Positions 1 through 8,053 of a stretch of 30,503 nucleotides of DNA are shown here, piece after piece (the stretch's first letter is position 1; every line of letters starts with the position of its first letter). This DNA is from JAVBKE01 sp031554215 (GTDB lineage Bacteria > Bacillota > Bacilli > JARBTR01). The stretch lies in assembly GCA_031554215.1 (NCBI GenBank), contig JAVBKF010000213.1, positions 1-30,503 on the forward strand, in the 5' to 3' direction. Under the pieces are notes generated by a model. That model searched no databases. It saw only the letters and a program-made list of their open reading frames with translations, and was not told where the DNA came from. Both the position numbers and the translations under genes were made by a program.

Positions 1-1
1 A

Positions 2-457
2 TTCGACCGTGGTTACAACGAAGTGAAAATGATTACTTATGCACCCCCTGAAAATGTGAAGGATGTTGCTTTCACAAGAGTCAAACCGCAGCTCGGCTAT
101 CTAACACAGGAAATGGGTGGCGTGATTTCTGCTCAGGCAAACAGCATTAAGAAAGATTTGAGCAGTTCTCGTCAAGGTTTCTTGCCAGAACTTGATCATG
201 AAAAATGCATTCACTGTGCAGCTTGTGATACAGTATGCCCAGACTTCTGCTTTGTTTGGGGAGAAGGCGCTGATAAAAAAGGACGTAAGCAGATGATGCT
301 AACGGGCATAGATTATCAATATTGTAAAGGCTGTTTGAAATGTGTGGTTGCTTGCCCGACAGATGCGCTATCTGAACTTCGTGAAGCGTATGGGTTTGCA
401 GATAAAAATATGGTAAAGCAAAAATTCCCGTATGTAGCAGGAGGAGCACAGGTATGA
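2..457 (+). CDS. 2-oxoacid:ferredoxin oxidoreductase, ferredoxin-like (delta, possibly gamma-delta) subunit, 5' truncated by window edge
   Basis: This is the electron-output subunit of a pyruvate- or other 2-oxoacid:ferredoxin oxidoreductase. It carries two 4Fe-4S clusters that take electrons from the TPP site to ferredoxin. Two cluster motifs are visible: CIHCAACDTVCP and CKGCLKCVVACP, about 40 residues apart. The frame is open from base 2 with no stop (FDRGYNEV precedes the internal GTG at 23). The true start is therefore outside the window, and about 50 residues lie before the first cysteine motif. That upstream part suggests a fusion to a gamma domain, which cannot be verified here. The stop codon overlaps the ATG of the following alpha-beta gene by four bases, so the two are translationally coupled. 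Family assignment is firm; the substrate is not known. Confidence 0.88.
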   Translation, partial: FDRGYNEVKMITYAPPENVKDVAFTRVKPQLGYLTQEMGGVISAQANSIKKDLSSSRQGFLPELDHEKCIHCAACDTVCPDFCFVWGEGADKKGRKQMMLTGIDYQYCKGCLKCVVACPTDALSELREAYGFADKNMVKQKFPYVAGGAQV

Positions 458-2733
458 CAACAACAAAGACAGAAATTGCTGAACAAGTTGTAACGTTTGA
501 ATCAGGCAATGAAATGGCTGCAATGGCTGCAGCTCATATTAACTATCACATCATGGGCTATTTTCCTATTTCCCCATCAACTGAGGTGGCGCAATATCTA
601 GACATGATGAAAGCACGTGGTGAGCATGACATTCAATTGATTGCTGCTGACGGAGAACATGGCTCTGCTGGTATTTGTTACGGCGCAGCTGTCACAGGTG
701 CTCGTGTATTTAATGCGACAAGTGCAAATGGTTTCCTATACATGATTGAGCAGATGCCTGTACAATCTGGAACGCGTTTCCCGATGGTACTAAACCTAGT
801 TACACGCTCGGTGAGTGGGCCGCTTGATATTCGCGGAGATCACTCTGACTTGTATTATGGATTAAATATTGGCTGGGTCATCTTGACTGCTCGTACACCG
901 CAAATGGTTTACGACATGAACATTATGGCACTGAAAATTGCTGAGCATGCAGATGTACGGTTACCAGTCATTGTTGCTTTTGATGGTTTCTTTACTTCAC
1001 ATCAAAAGCGTAAGGTGAATTACTTTAAAGACCGTAAAGTCGTGCAAGATTTTGTTGGCGAAGCACCGACAAACTATCCACAAATTCGTGATTTATCTAA
1101 GCCAATTTCAATCGGAGCACATATGGCTGGTGATGACTTCATGAACAACCACTTCCAGCAGTCAGAAGCGATTTATCGTGCTGGAGAGGTATTTAAAGAA
1201 GTTGCAAAGGAATACGCGAAAATTTCTGGTCGCTCATATGGACCATTAGATTTATATGAAATGGCTGATGCTGAAGTAGCGATCTTCGTACTGAACTCGG
1301 CAGCTGAAACAGCAAAAGACGTTGTTGATGAGCTACGCAAAAAAGGCGTGAAGGCTGGTATTATTAGCCCAAATATTATTCGACCATTTCCTAAGACGGA
1401 AATTTTAGAAGCATTAAAAGGGGTTAAAGTATTATTAGTTGGTGAGCGTGCCGATTCGTATGGCGCACATGGTCCGAACTTAACACATGAGATTAAATCA
1501 GCGTTGCAAGAAGACAAGGTCAACGAAACGACTGTACTGAGCCGTGTATTTGGTCTCGGTGGTAAAGACTTCTACCCAGATGATGCACACGCATTCTTTG
1601 CAGATGCGCTTGCTGCTCTTGAAGTCGGCAACAATGTGCCAGCGTTCGCTTACCATGATGTTCATGCAGGCGAGCCCGAAAATGTGCTCACGCCTGTTAT
1701 CGAACCACAACATGGTGATGTGTATAAGTCTGGTTTAATTACGGTCACACAGAACGAGGAAACAGGTAAATTAAGTGTGAAAGTGCCACCAATGCGCGCG
1801 CTAACTGAAAAACCGAAGCGTTTAGCAGCTGGTCATGGTGCCTGCCCTGGTTGCGGTATTTTCCCTGCTCTTGAATTATTTTTCAAGGGGATTGAAGGCG
1901 ATATAGTCGTTCTATTCCAAACAGGCTGTGCTTATGTTGTCACAACGGCTTATCCGTATTCATCACATAGACAAAACTTCCTGCACAATTTATTTCAAAA
2001 TGGGGCAGCAACGCTTTCTGGAACACTAGAAGCATTCCTCGAGCTCAAACGCCGCGGTGAAGTCAATGTTTCGGATGATGCGACATTTGTGATGATTACT
2101 GGTGACGGTGGTATGGATATCGGTATGGGTTCTGCAATCGGGACTGCACTACGTGGCCACAAATTGATTATGCTTGAGTATGATAATGAAGGCTATATGA
2201 ACACTGGTTCACAAATGTCTTATTCAACACCACTTGGTCATATGACATCAACAACAAGTGTTGGGCGCACACAGCAAGGAAAGTCATTCCATCATAAAGA
2301 TACAGCACAAATCATGGCATCATGTAACGTACCATACGTGTTTACTGCTTCAGAAGCCTTCCCACAAGATGTGGTGAAGAAGGCAGCCAAAGCACAGTGG
2401 TATGCTCAAAATGTTGGAACTGTGTATGGGAAGATGCTGATTACTTGTCCGCTTAACTGGAAATCTGAAGAGAAGTACGGGCAAACGATTTTGGAATCTG
2501 CTGTGAATAGTAACTTCTTCCCGCTCTATGAAGTAGAGCAGGGCGTAACGACAATCACATATGATCCAGAAGCGAAGAAAAAGAAAATTGATGCTGCAGA
2601 ATGGCTTCGTTTCATGGGTAAGTCGAAGCATTTGTTGAAGCCTGAAAATGCAGATATGCTGGCTGAGTTTGAGCGTGAAATTAATCGCCGCTGGACAATG
2701 CTGAAGGCAAAACACGAAAGTCCATTATTGTAA
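454..2733 (+). CDS. 2-oxoacid:ferredoxin oxidoreductase, fused alpha and beta subunits
   Basis: A cytoplasmic enzyme that decarboxylates a 2-oxoacid with CoA and reduces ferredoxin. At 759 residues it is an alpha-beta fusion. The alpha (PorA-like) part spans roughly residues 10-440, with the PISPSTEVA and GEHGSAGICYGAA stretches. The beta (PorB-like) part runs from about 455 to the end, with a CPGCG motif near residue 463 and a TPP/Mg motif GDGGMDIGMG (about 550) followed by NEGYMNTG (about 580). The start is preceded by AGGAGGAGC and overlaps the ferredoxin-like gene, so both form one operon. Many homologues have alpha and beta as separate genes, so the fusion is notable. Pyruvate is the usual substrate, but 2-oxoglutarate or branched-chain 2-oxoacids cannot be excluded from sequence alone. 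An oxygen-sensitive enzyme of this type supports an anaerobic host. Confidence 0.9.
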   Translation: MTTTKTEIAEQVVTFESGNEMAAMAAAHINYHIMGYFPISPSTEVAQYLDMMKARGEHDIQLIAADGEHGSAGICYGAAVTGARVFNATSANGFLYMIEQMPVQSGTRFPMVLNLVTRSVSGPLDIRGDHSDLYYGLNIGWVILTARTPQMVYDMNIMALKIAEHADVRLPVIVAFDGFFTSHQKRKVNYFKDRKVVQDFVGEAPTNYPQIRDLSKPISIGAHMAGDDFMNNHFQQSEAIYRAGEVFKEVAKEYAKISGRSYGPLDLYEMADAEVAIFVLNSAAETAKDVVDELRKKGVKAGIISPNIIRPFPKTEILEALKGVKVLLVGERADSYGAHGPNLTHEIKSALQEDKVNETTVLSRVFGLGGKDFYPDDAHAFFADALAALEVGNNVPAFAYHDVHAGEPENVLTPVIEPQHGDVYKSGLITVTQNEETGKLSVKVPPMRALTEKPKRLAAGHGACPGCGIFPALELFFKGIEGDIVVLFQTGCAYVVTTAYPYSSHRQNFLHNLFQNGAATLSGTLEAFLELKRRGEVNVSDDATFVMITGDGGMDIGMGSAIGTALRGHKLIMLEYDNEGYMNTGSQMSYSTPLGHMTSTTSVGRTQQGKSFHHKDTAQIMASCNVPYVFTASEAFPQDVVKKAAKAQWYAQNVGTVYGKMLITCPLNWKSEEKYGQTILESAVNSNFFPLYEVEQGVTTITYDPEAKKKKIDAAEWLRFMGKSKHLLKPENADMLAEFEREINRRWTMLKAKHESPLL

Positions 2734-2760
2734 TTGCTTCATTAAGAAGGCCTGAACAAA

Positions 2761-2796
2761 AGCCGCTAGAGCAAACCATTGCTCTAGCGGCTTTTT
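2761..2796 (+). terminator. Rho-independent terminator of the oxidoreductase operon
   Basis: A perfect 14-bp stem (AGCCGCTAGAGCAA pairing with TTGCTCTAGCGGCT) with a 4-base ACCA loop is followed directly by a T run. It lies 27 bases after the stop codon. Confidence 0.95.
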
Positions 2797-2944
2797 AAAT
2801 GTAGCAGACGACAGGTGAAATCTTATTAAGATCTTGCAGTCAATTGGCTGTTTCCTATTCAATTTCACTCATCACCACAGTCAGAACGCTTTGCGTTTTT
2901 TCGTGTAATTAAATTGCTATAAGCGAGGACGCGGGACCGAATGT

Positions 2945-3002
2945 GAAAAGGCGATTGCATCCATGTGAGCGAAACGCCGTGACAGCGGTATACCGATCGC
3001 CT
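2945..3002 (-). terminator. Possible terminator of the VOC gene
   Basis: Read on the minus strand, arms AGGCGAT and ATCGCCT enclose about 40 bases and are followed by TTTTC. It lies 43 bases after the VOC stop codon. The long loop and short T run make this a weak prediction. A separate small plus-strand hairpin (AACGC-TTT-GCGTT then T's) lies at 2885-2901 in the same gap; the rest of 2797-3044 shows nothing I recognise. Confidence 0.45.
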
Positions 3003-3044
3003 AATCAGTCTGCTCGAAATCAGCGTAGTGCCATGGTCCAGCTA

Positions 3045-3926
3045 CTACTCACCTGCAGAAGCGCGTTCCAGTGTTGCAATATCAATTTTCTTCATTTTCA
3101 TAATTTCCTTCATCATGCGCTCTATTTGTGCTGGTGTTCCAGTTGTTAATAAATGATTAACTGTGCTACTGGAAATGATCCAAGAAACACCAAACTGATC
3201 CTTGAGCCAACCGCACATTGATTTTTCGCCATTCGCTGATAGCAGGTCCCAAAGGCGGTCAATTTCTGCCTGATCATCGCAATGAACCTGAAAAGAAACA
3301 GCTTCGTTAAATGTGAATTGGTGACCTGCTGCGCTGTCTATTGCCATAAATGGTTGGTTATTCAGCGTAAATTCGGCGAGCTTTACAGTGCCCTCGGGTT
3401 CGGTTTCTCCCTTGCCATACTGCAAACAAGAGTTGACGGATGAATCAGGAAACAGTTCACGATAATAGTTCATGGCCGTCTCCGCTTTACCGTGATGATC
3501 TCCAGTAAACATCAAGAATGGTCTAATACGTTGTGGTGTTTTTGATAAATTTACTTGCCATGAGACGCCAAATTTGTCCTGTACCCAGCCAAATTTCTCG
3601 CTGAATGGATAGGCGTCAAGAGGCATTAGAATACTGCCACCCTCGCCTAGTTTTGACCAGAAGAGGTCTAGCTCTTCATTTGTCTCACAGTCTATGTAGA
3701 AGGAAATGGCTGGTGTAACCTTGAATAACGGACCACCATTAAGTGCGACAAACGGTTGCCCGCAAAGATCGAATTGTACATTTATGACAGTCCCCTTAGG
3801 CATCCGTGAATCATCGGGATAAGTACCAACTTGATTGACCTTACTGTTTTTAAAAATGGCTGTATAAAAATCAGCTGCTTCGCTTGCTTGTGTATCAAAC
3901 CATATACATGGTGCAATTGCTTCCAT
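3045..3926 (-). CDS. Two-domain VOC (glyoxalase/PhnB-like) protein
   Basis: A 293-residue protein made of two similar VOC halves. Residues 1-130 run from MEAIAPCIWFDTQASEAADF to FGVSWQVNL, and residues about 135-260 run from RIRPFLMFTGD to FGVSWIIS. Each half has the PhnB-like pattern of a W or F near the start, a 'YRELFPDS/YTAIFKNS' helix and a terminal 'W(V/L)xDxFGVSW' strand. The VOC superfamily includes glyoxalases, dioxygenases and antibiotic-resistance proteins; PhnB-type members mostly have no proven reaction. The start is an ATG with GGAGGT five bases upstream. It stands alone, convergent with the oxidoreductase operon and divergent from spoIIR. The C-terminal tail after residue 260 is basic and helical (RMMKEIMKMKKID). 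Specific function unknown. Confidence 0.85.
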   Translation of the reverse strand: MEAIAPCIWFDTQASEAADFYTAIFKNSKVNQVGTYPDDSRMPKGTVINVQFDLCGQPFVALNGGPLFKVTPAISFYIDCETNEELDLFWSKLGEGGSILMPLDAYPFSEKFGWVQDKFGVSWQVNLSKTPQRIRPFLMFTGDHHGKAETAMNYYRELFPDSSVNSCLQYGKGETEPEGTVKLAEFTLNNQPFMAIDSAAGHQFTFNEAVSFQVHCDDQAEIDRLWDLLSANGEKSMCGWLKDQFGVSWIISSSTVNHLLTTGTPAQIERMMKEIMKMKKIDIATLERASAGE

Positions 3927-4094
3927 ATGAACCTCCTGTATTGTTTTGTATTGTCTTACACGTTCAATTCATTGTAATTGATTTCCTAGGTAACTTCAAA
4001 TGAACTCTTGAACCTGCATACTGACAAATAGATTTTTTGAGGTTTAGAAAAGCTTCGCTGTGCCCATAATGATGGTAGAGGGGATGGGGAGACA

Positions 4095-4793
4095 ATGAAT
4101 ACTAAATTTTTAGCAGTACTATACATAACGATTTTGTCATTATCTACTATTTTCAGTTATATTACACCGGCTACAGAGGTAGCAAAAGCGAAAGAGAAAG
4201 ATCAAGTGATTCCTGAGGATGCGATTAGATTACGAATTCTTGCTAATAGCAATAGTGAGGAAGACCAGAAGATTAAACGAAAAATTCGCGATCATGTAAA
4301 GGAAAACATGGATGGCTGGGTTCAGGGCATGAACAGTGCAGATGAGGCGCATGCTGTCATCGAAAGTCATCTAGACGAAGTGGAGCAAATTGTAGCAGAT
4401 GAGATGGCGAAATCAGGACTAAATCAATCGGTTGATGTTCGATTAGGGAAGGCTGATTTTCCAACAAAGCTATACGGGGACTATTTATACCCAGCAGGTG
4501 AGTATGAGGCGTTGATCATTACCTTGGGTGCTGCTGAGGGAAATAACTGGTGGTGTGTCCTCTATCCGCCACTATGCTTTCTAGATTTCAATAGTGGGAC
4601 TGCTGTTGACGAAAAAGATGGGAAAGTCGCAGCTGATAGCCAAGTGGTTAAGGATACGAAAAAGGATGAAAAGGGTCTGGCAACAAAACCCGTAGAAACA
4701 AAATCTATTACTGCAGAAAATAAATCAGCAAAAAAAGAGAAAGTGAAGACTGAGTTTGCAACCGTGAAACTAGTAAAGAAAATTCTACCTTAA
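4095..4793 (+). CDS. spoIIR: Stage II sporulation protein R
   Basis: SpoIIR is the forespore-made, secreted signal that triggers SpoIIGA to process pro-sigma-E in the mother cell. The 232-residue product begins with a hydrophobic signal segment (residues 5-22). The family core follows, including IRLRILANSNSEEDQ near residue 43, then KLYGDYLYPAGEYEAL and the terminal NNWWCVLYPPLCF. A Lys/Glu-rich, low-complexity tail extends from about residue 175. The start follows a GGGGAG site. I found no convincing sigma-F promoter by eye, although sigma-F control is expected from the family. In B. subtilis spoIIR is close to ywlC and mntP; here those genes are also present but separated by about 13 kb of other genes. 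Confidence 0.93.
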   Translation: MNTKFLAVLYITILSLSTIFSYITPATEVAKAKEKDQVIPEDAIRLRILANSNSEEDQKIKRKIRDHVKENMDGWVQGMNSADEAHAVIESHLDEVEQIVADEMAKSGLNQSVDVRLGKADFPTKLYGDYLYPAGEYEALIITLGAAEGNNWWCVLYPPLCFLDFNSGTAVDEKDGKVAADSQVVKDTKKDEKGLATKPVETKSITAENKSAKKEKVKTEFATVKLVKKILP

Positions 4794-4809
4794 AATAGAT
4801 AGCAAACAG

Positions 4810-4845
4810 GCTTGATGGCGTACTGCACGCGATTCAAGCTTTTTT
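4810..4845 (+). terminator. Terminator of spoIIR
   Basis: An imperfect hairpin (GCTTGATGGCGT against ACGCGATTCAAGC, one bulge) is followed by six T's, 17 bases after the spoIIR stop. Confidence 0.8.
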
Positions 4846-5027
4846 GCATGTTGATATTCTTAGGAGGTGACGGTAATTTGTAAGGATAAAGTCCGCTTCT
4901 TGCTCATTTGTACCTACTATGATTGGCGGACTACTATTCGCTGCAAAAGAAGTACCATAGAAATTCTAGTGATTATTTCAAGTTCTGCACTAGTGTGTTT
5001 ACACGGCGAGGTCATCGCCTATGTCTA

Positions 5028-5540
5028 TCACTGATAGGCCTGGACCATTGTTGCTAATTCTTCAGAGGAAATCGGACCAATATGGTGCTCGCGAATCACA
5101 CCCTCCTGATCAATGATAAACGTTTCTGGCTGCCCGGTTACGCCGTATAGCTGGGAGATCGCATTATCACTGTCCAATAGATAGGGAGATGTAGTCTGAT
5201 AAGCTTCACGAAATGCGCGTACCGTCTCTACGGATTCATCTCTAGAAATGATGAGTAAGGGGCTTTCCTCACCGTATTCCTGTTCGTATGCCTCAAGGTC
5301 AGCCGTTTCTTCAATACAAGGGGGACACCAAGTAGTGAAGAAATTAAGGACAACCACTTGTCCTTTATAATCAGAAAGTGATGTTTTTCCGCCGTCGATA
5401 TTTTCTAGTTCAAAGCTAGGTGCTGGCGCACCTACACCACTAGGTTCTTGCGGTACATTTCTTGATAGACTAAAAGACACAAGTAAAATAACGCCAAAAA
5501 TGAGAACAACAATTGTCGGGATAACAAGGCTTTTCTTCAC
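5028..5540 (-). CDS. ccmG: Membrane-anchored thioredoxin-like protein of the cytochrome c maturation operon (CcmG/DsbE-like)
   Basis: An extracytoplasmic thiol-disulfide reductase that would keep the CxxCH cysteines of apocytochromes reduced for haem attachment. The 170-residue product has one N-terminal membrane anchor (residues 5-24) and a thioredoxin fold with active site WCPPC (Cys72, Cys75). A GQPETFIIDQEGVI stretch resembles the CcmG/DsbE cis-proline region more than that of ResA. The GTG start has GGAGG eight bases upstream. It is the last gene of the minus-strand ccm operon, downstream of ccmD. ResA or another TlpA-family reductase are the alternatives; context favours the Ccm role. 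No CcdA or DsbD partner is visible in the window. Confidence 0.82.
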   Translation of the reverse strand: MKKSLVIPTIVVLIFGVILLVSFSLSRNVPQEPSGVGAPAPSFELENIDGGKTSLSDYKGQVVVLNFFTTWCPPCIEETADLEAYEQEYGEESPLLIISRDESVETVRAFREAYQTTSPYLLDSDNAISQLYGVTGQPETFIIDQEGVIREHHIGPISSEELATMVQAYQ

Positions 5541-5650
5541 AACAGATTCCTCCGTTCTAATTGAATTTAGATTTGCTAATGAGCTGTAATTGATACTGTC
5601 TTCTACAAGAAAAAATCCCTGACATCAGCTGTGCCAAGGACATTATTCTC

Positions 5651-5785
5651 TTACTTATAGAGCTCTTTTAGCTCTTTTAGCTCTTTAATTTCTTTGATGA
5701 TCTTATCTTGCTTCTTTCCCATATAGAACAAGTAAGCAAAGATAATCACCCAAACAACTGAATATGCTGCCCATAGAAAGTTCAT
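5651..5785 (-). CDS. ccmD: CcmD-like small membrane protein
   Basis: A 44-residue ORF beginning MNFLWAAYSVVWVI, with one membrane helix (about residues 4-22), then a Lys/Glu-rich amphipathic tail with the repeated triplet KEL (KELKELKEL). That layout is the hallmark of CcmD, which in known systems helps release haem-loaded CcmE from the CcmABC complex. It starts with ATG and has AAAGGAGC eight bases upstream. It lies between ccmC and the ccmG-like gene, which is the expected position. CcmD sequences are short and poorly conserved, so the call rests on size, topology and position rather than on residues. Confidence 0.8.
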   Translation of the reverse strand: MNFLWAAYSVVWVIIFAYLFYMGKKQDKIIKEIKELKELKELYK

Positions 5786-5892
5786 AATATACGCTCCTTT
5801 ATTTCTTAGAATAATTGAATAACCAATAGATTAATAATGATTTTTGCACATCATATTGTACGACTCGGCTTTTGATTTAAGGTTGTTCTAAA

Positions 5893-6633
5893 TTATTTTG
5901 TAAATTTATCTGTAATTTTTGTTTTGATATGTTGAAGCTCAATTTTCGCCTTTTCAACACGAATGCCTTTCTGCATTAAAATAATATAGAAAATGAACAT
6001 TGTGGCAAGTGAGAAGAACATAGTGAAAAGCATATCTGGCTCGAGGCCGCCGCCCTCATCGCCAACAACTATTGGATGTAGCTTACTGTTCCACCATTTC
6101 ACTGAGTAGTAAACGATTGGTACATCGAGGAAGCCGATAATCCCAAAGACTGCACACCACTTGGCAATTCGGTCCCAAGCAGCATCCATATGACGAATCA
6201 TGATGTAAGCAATATAGATAAATAGGAGAATTAATGTTGAAGTAAGACGTGGTTCCCAGCTCCACCAAATGTTCCATGCTGACTTTGCCCAGATGGGCCC
6301 CGTTGTAAGGACGATCATGGTGAAAATAACACCAATCTCAGCGGATACAGTTGCAATCACATCATATATCCGTTTCTTTGTGATTAAGTACAGAATACTA
6401 CAAACAAAAACAACGAAAAATGCAAAGAACGCGTTCCATGCTGTTCCCACGTGGAAATAGAAAATCTTTTGTACAACACCCATTGTTTTCTCGATATCCG
6501 AGTAAATAAAAATTAAATACAAGTCAATAAAAAGCATGACACAACCAACCCATAGGGTGAGATTATGAAACAAAGTTGGCTTTGTGTTTAAACTCATACC
6601 GAGTTCCTGCTCATTGTTATTAAACATGCTCAT
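5893..6633 (-). CDS. ccmC: Haem handling membrane protein CcmC
   Basis: CcmC loads haem onto the chaperone CcmE at the outer face of the membrane. The 246-residue product has about six membrane helices. It has the tryptophan-rich signature WWSWEPR (residues 123-129) and two flanking extracytoplasmic histidines: His61 (FYFHVGTAWN) and His186 (SKLHP). The first Met is two bases after the ccmB stop, which argues for tight coupling; a second in-frame Met lies at residue 13. The charged cytoplasmic tail (about residues 220-246) is longer than a bare membrane core would need. Part of the minus-strand ccmEF-X-ABCDG operon. Confidence 0.93.
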   Translation of the reverse strand: MSMFNNNEQELGMSLNTKPTLFHNLTLWVGCVMLFIDLYLIFIYSDIEKTMGVVQKIFYFHVGTAWNAFFAFFVVFVCSILYLITKKRIYDVIATVSAEIGVIFTMIVLTTGPIWAKSAWNIWWSWEPRLTSTLILLFIYIAYIMIRHMDAAWDRIAKWCAVFGIIGFLDVPIVYYSVKWWNSKLHPIVVGDEGGGLEPDMLFTMFFSLATMFIFYIILMQKGIRVEKAKIELQHIKTKITDKFTK

Positions 6634-6635
6634 TC

Positions 6636-7316
6636 TTACACCTCCATTATAAATTCAAATAGAAAAATACAAACACCAAAGAATAGAATATCAAATCCTG
6701 CTATTAATTGGAACCACCTAAGCGCATTTGTTAGGTCCTCCGGATTTGCTAGTAGGACTTTAGTACATTCAACAGCACCGATAAGGAGAGGCGTGGTAAT
6801 TGGAAACATTAAAAGTGGCAAAAGCATTTCGCTACTACCAGAGTTGCTGGCCAAAGCAGCAAGGAAGGTACCAATACTAACAAATCCAAATGTTCCTGCA
6901 ACTAGCGTGAAAACAAACCACCCCAACGGTGCTTCAAAATGAAAATCAAATAAAATAAACAATAGTGGCGTTGCTACGAATTGCACAATCAGAATCAAAG
7001 TGAAATTCGCAAGGAACTTTCCTAGGTATAGACTCATTGAATCCATTGGTGCTGTCACAAGCCCGTGAATCGTGTTGTTCTTTTGCTCTGTGACAAACGA
7101 GCGATTAAGACCAAGTAGTCCAGCGAACACTGTGATCACCCAGATAAGCCCTGGAATGACTGCCTTGACCGAATTATTATTTGGATCAAATGCAAAGCTA
7201 AACATCACAATGACGAGCCCGGCAAATATGAGCATTGTTGGTAGCACTTGTTTCGAGTTTGCCTCGGACCGAAGGTCTTTACCTGCGATGAGAAGGGCAT
7301 TACGTATTACTGCCAC
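6636..7316 (-). CDS. ccmB: Haem exporter/CcmE-release permease CcmB
   Basis: The membrane permease of the CcmAB ABC complex, which uses ATP to release haem-charged CcmE from CcmC. The 226-residue product has six predicted membrane segments. It shows family stretches such as FAGLLGLNRSFVTEQKNN near residue 65 and LLMFPITTPLLIGA near 170. The GTG start overlaps the ccmA stop by one base (TAGTG), with a GGTGAGGAG site just upstream. This close overlap indicates stoichiometric translation with its ATPase partner. Confidence 0.93.
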   Translation of the reverse strand: MAVIRNALLIAGKDLRSEANSKQVLPTMLIFAGLVIVMFSFAFDPNNNSVKAVIPGLIWVITVFAGLLGLNRSFVTEQKNNTIHGLVTAPMDSMSLYLGKFLANFTLILIVQFVATPLLFILFDFHFEAPLGWFVFTLVAGTFGFVSIGTFLAALASNSGSSEMLLPLLMFPITTPLLIGAVECTKVLLANPEDLTNALRWFQLIAGFDILFFGVCIFLFEFIMEV

Positions 7317-8020
7317 TACTCCTCACCTCCAATAATCTGATGGTACCTAGCCATTAGTTCACTTTCTTCATGACGGCTGATGGTGAAGTCATCGACAATT
7401 TTACCGTTTTTGATGACAATTGCACGATCGCAAATTTCTGCTGCTTGCTTAAAGTCGTGAGTCACCATCAAAGTCGTTGCGTTTCTTTGCTTATTTTCGA
7501 CAATGACATCGTTCAGAATAGCAATGGCCTTCTGATCGAGTCCTGTATGAGGCTCATCCAAAAGCAAGAGAACTGGATCATGGACAATGGCGCGCGCAAT
7601 CGCAATGCGCTGCACCATTCCCCTTGAAAATCCCTTCACTGGCTCGTTAAGAAAATAGGATAAGCCGACTTTAGCGGTAAGCGTTCTTGCTCTTGTTTCA
7701 GGATGCTCTACCCGGTACAGTTTGCCATAAAACATCAAATTCTCAAGTGGAGAAAAATGCTCATACAATAGACTGTCATGCGGTAAATAGCCTAACTGCA
7801 TGCGGATTTGGTTCACGTTCTTACTAAGCAGCTTGCCATCAATCATTACCTGACCCGAGGTTGGTTTGATTAAAGTCGATAGTATTTTTAACAATGTACT
7901 CTTTCCAGCACCGTTAGGACCTAGTATGGCAACTGTTTCACCGTCATCAATTGTCAGGCTTACATTTCTGAGGATAAGCTTATCACCAATCTTTTTCACT
8001 AGGTTTTCAATGTCGATCAA
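7316..8020 (-). CDS. ccmA: ABC transporter ATPase CcmA
   Basis: The cytoplasmic ATPase that powers CcmB/CcmC/CcmD. From the chosen start it has 234 residues. Walker A is GPNGAGKST (34-42), the degenerate signature is FSRGMVQR (131-138), Walker B is LLLLDEP (151-157) and the switch His lies in VTHD. The longest reading frame begins at a TTG at 8050. I prefer the TTG at 8020 because GGAGGG lies six bases before it and the protein then begins MIDIENLVKK, as expected for ABC ATPases. Followed by ccmB with a one-base overlap, preceded by an unknown membrane protein. Confidence 0.92.
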   Translation of the reverse strand: MIDIENLVKKIGDKLILRNVSLTIDDGETVAILGPNGAGKSTLLKILSTLIKPTSGQVMIDGKLLSKNVNQIRMQLGYLPHDSLLYEHFSPLENLMFYGKLYRVEHPETRARTLTAKVGLSYFLNEPVKGFSRGMVQRIAIARAIVHDPVLLLLDEPHTGLDQKAIAILNDVIVENKQRNATTLMVTHDFKQAAEICDRAIVIKNGKIVDDFTISRHEESELMARYHQIIGGEE

Positions 8021-8053
8021 AGAGATCCCTCCATACCGAAACGTGACCAATTT

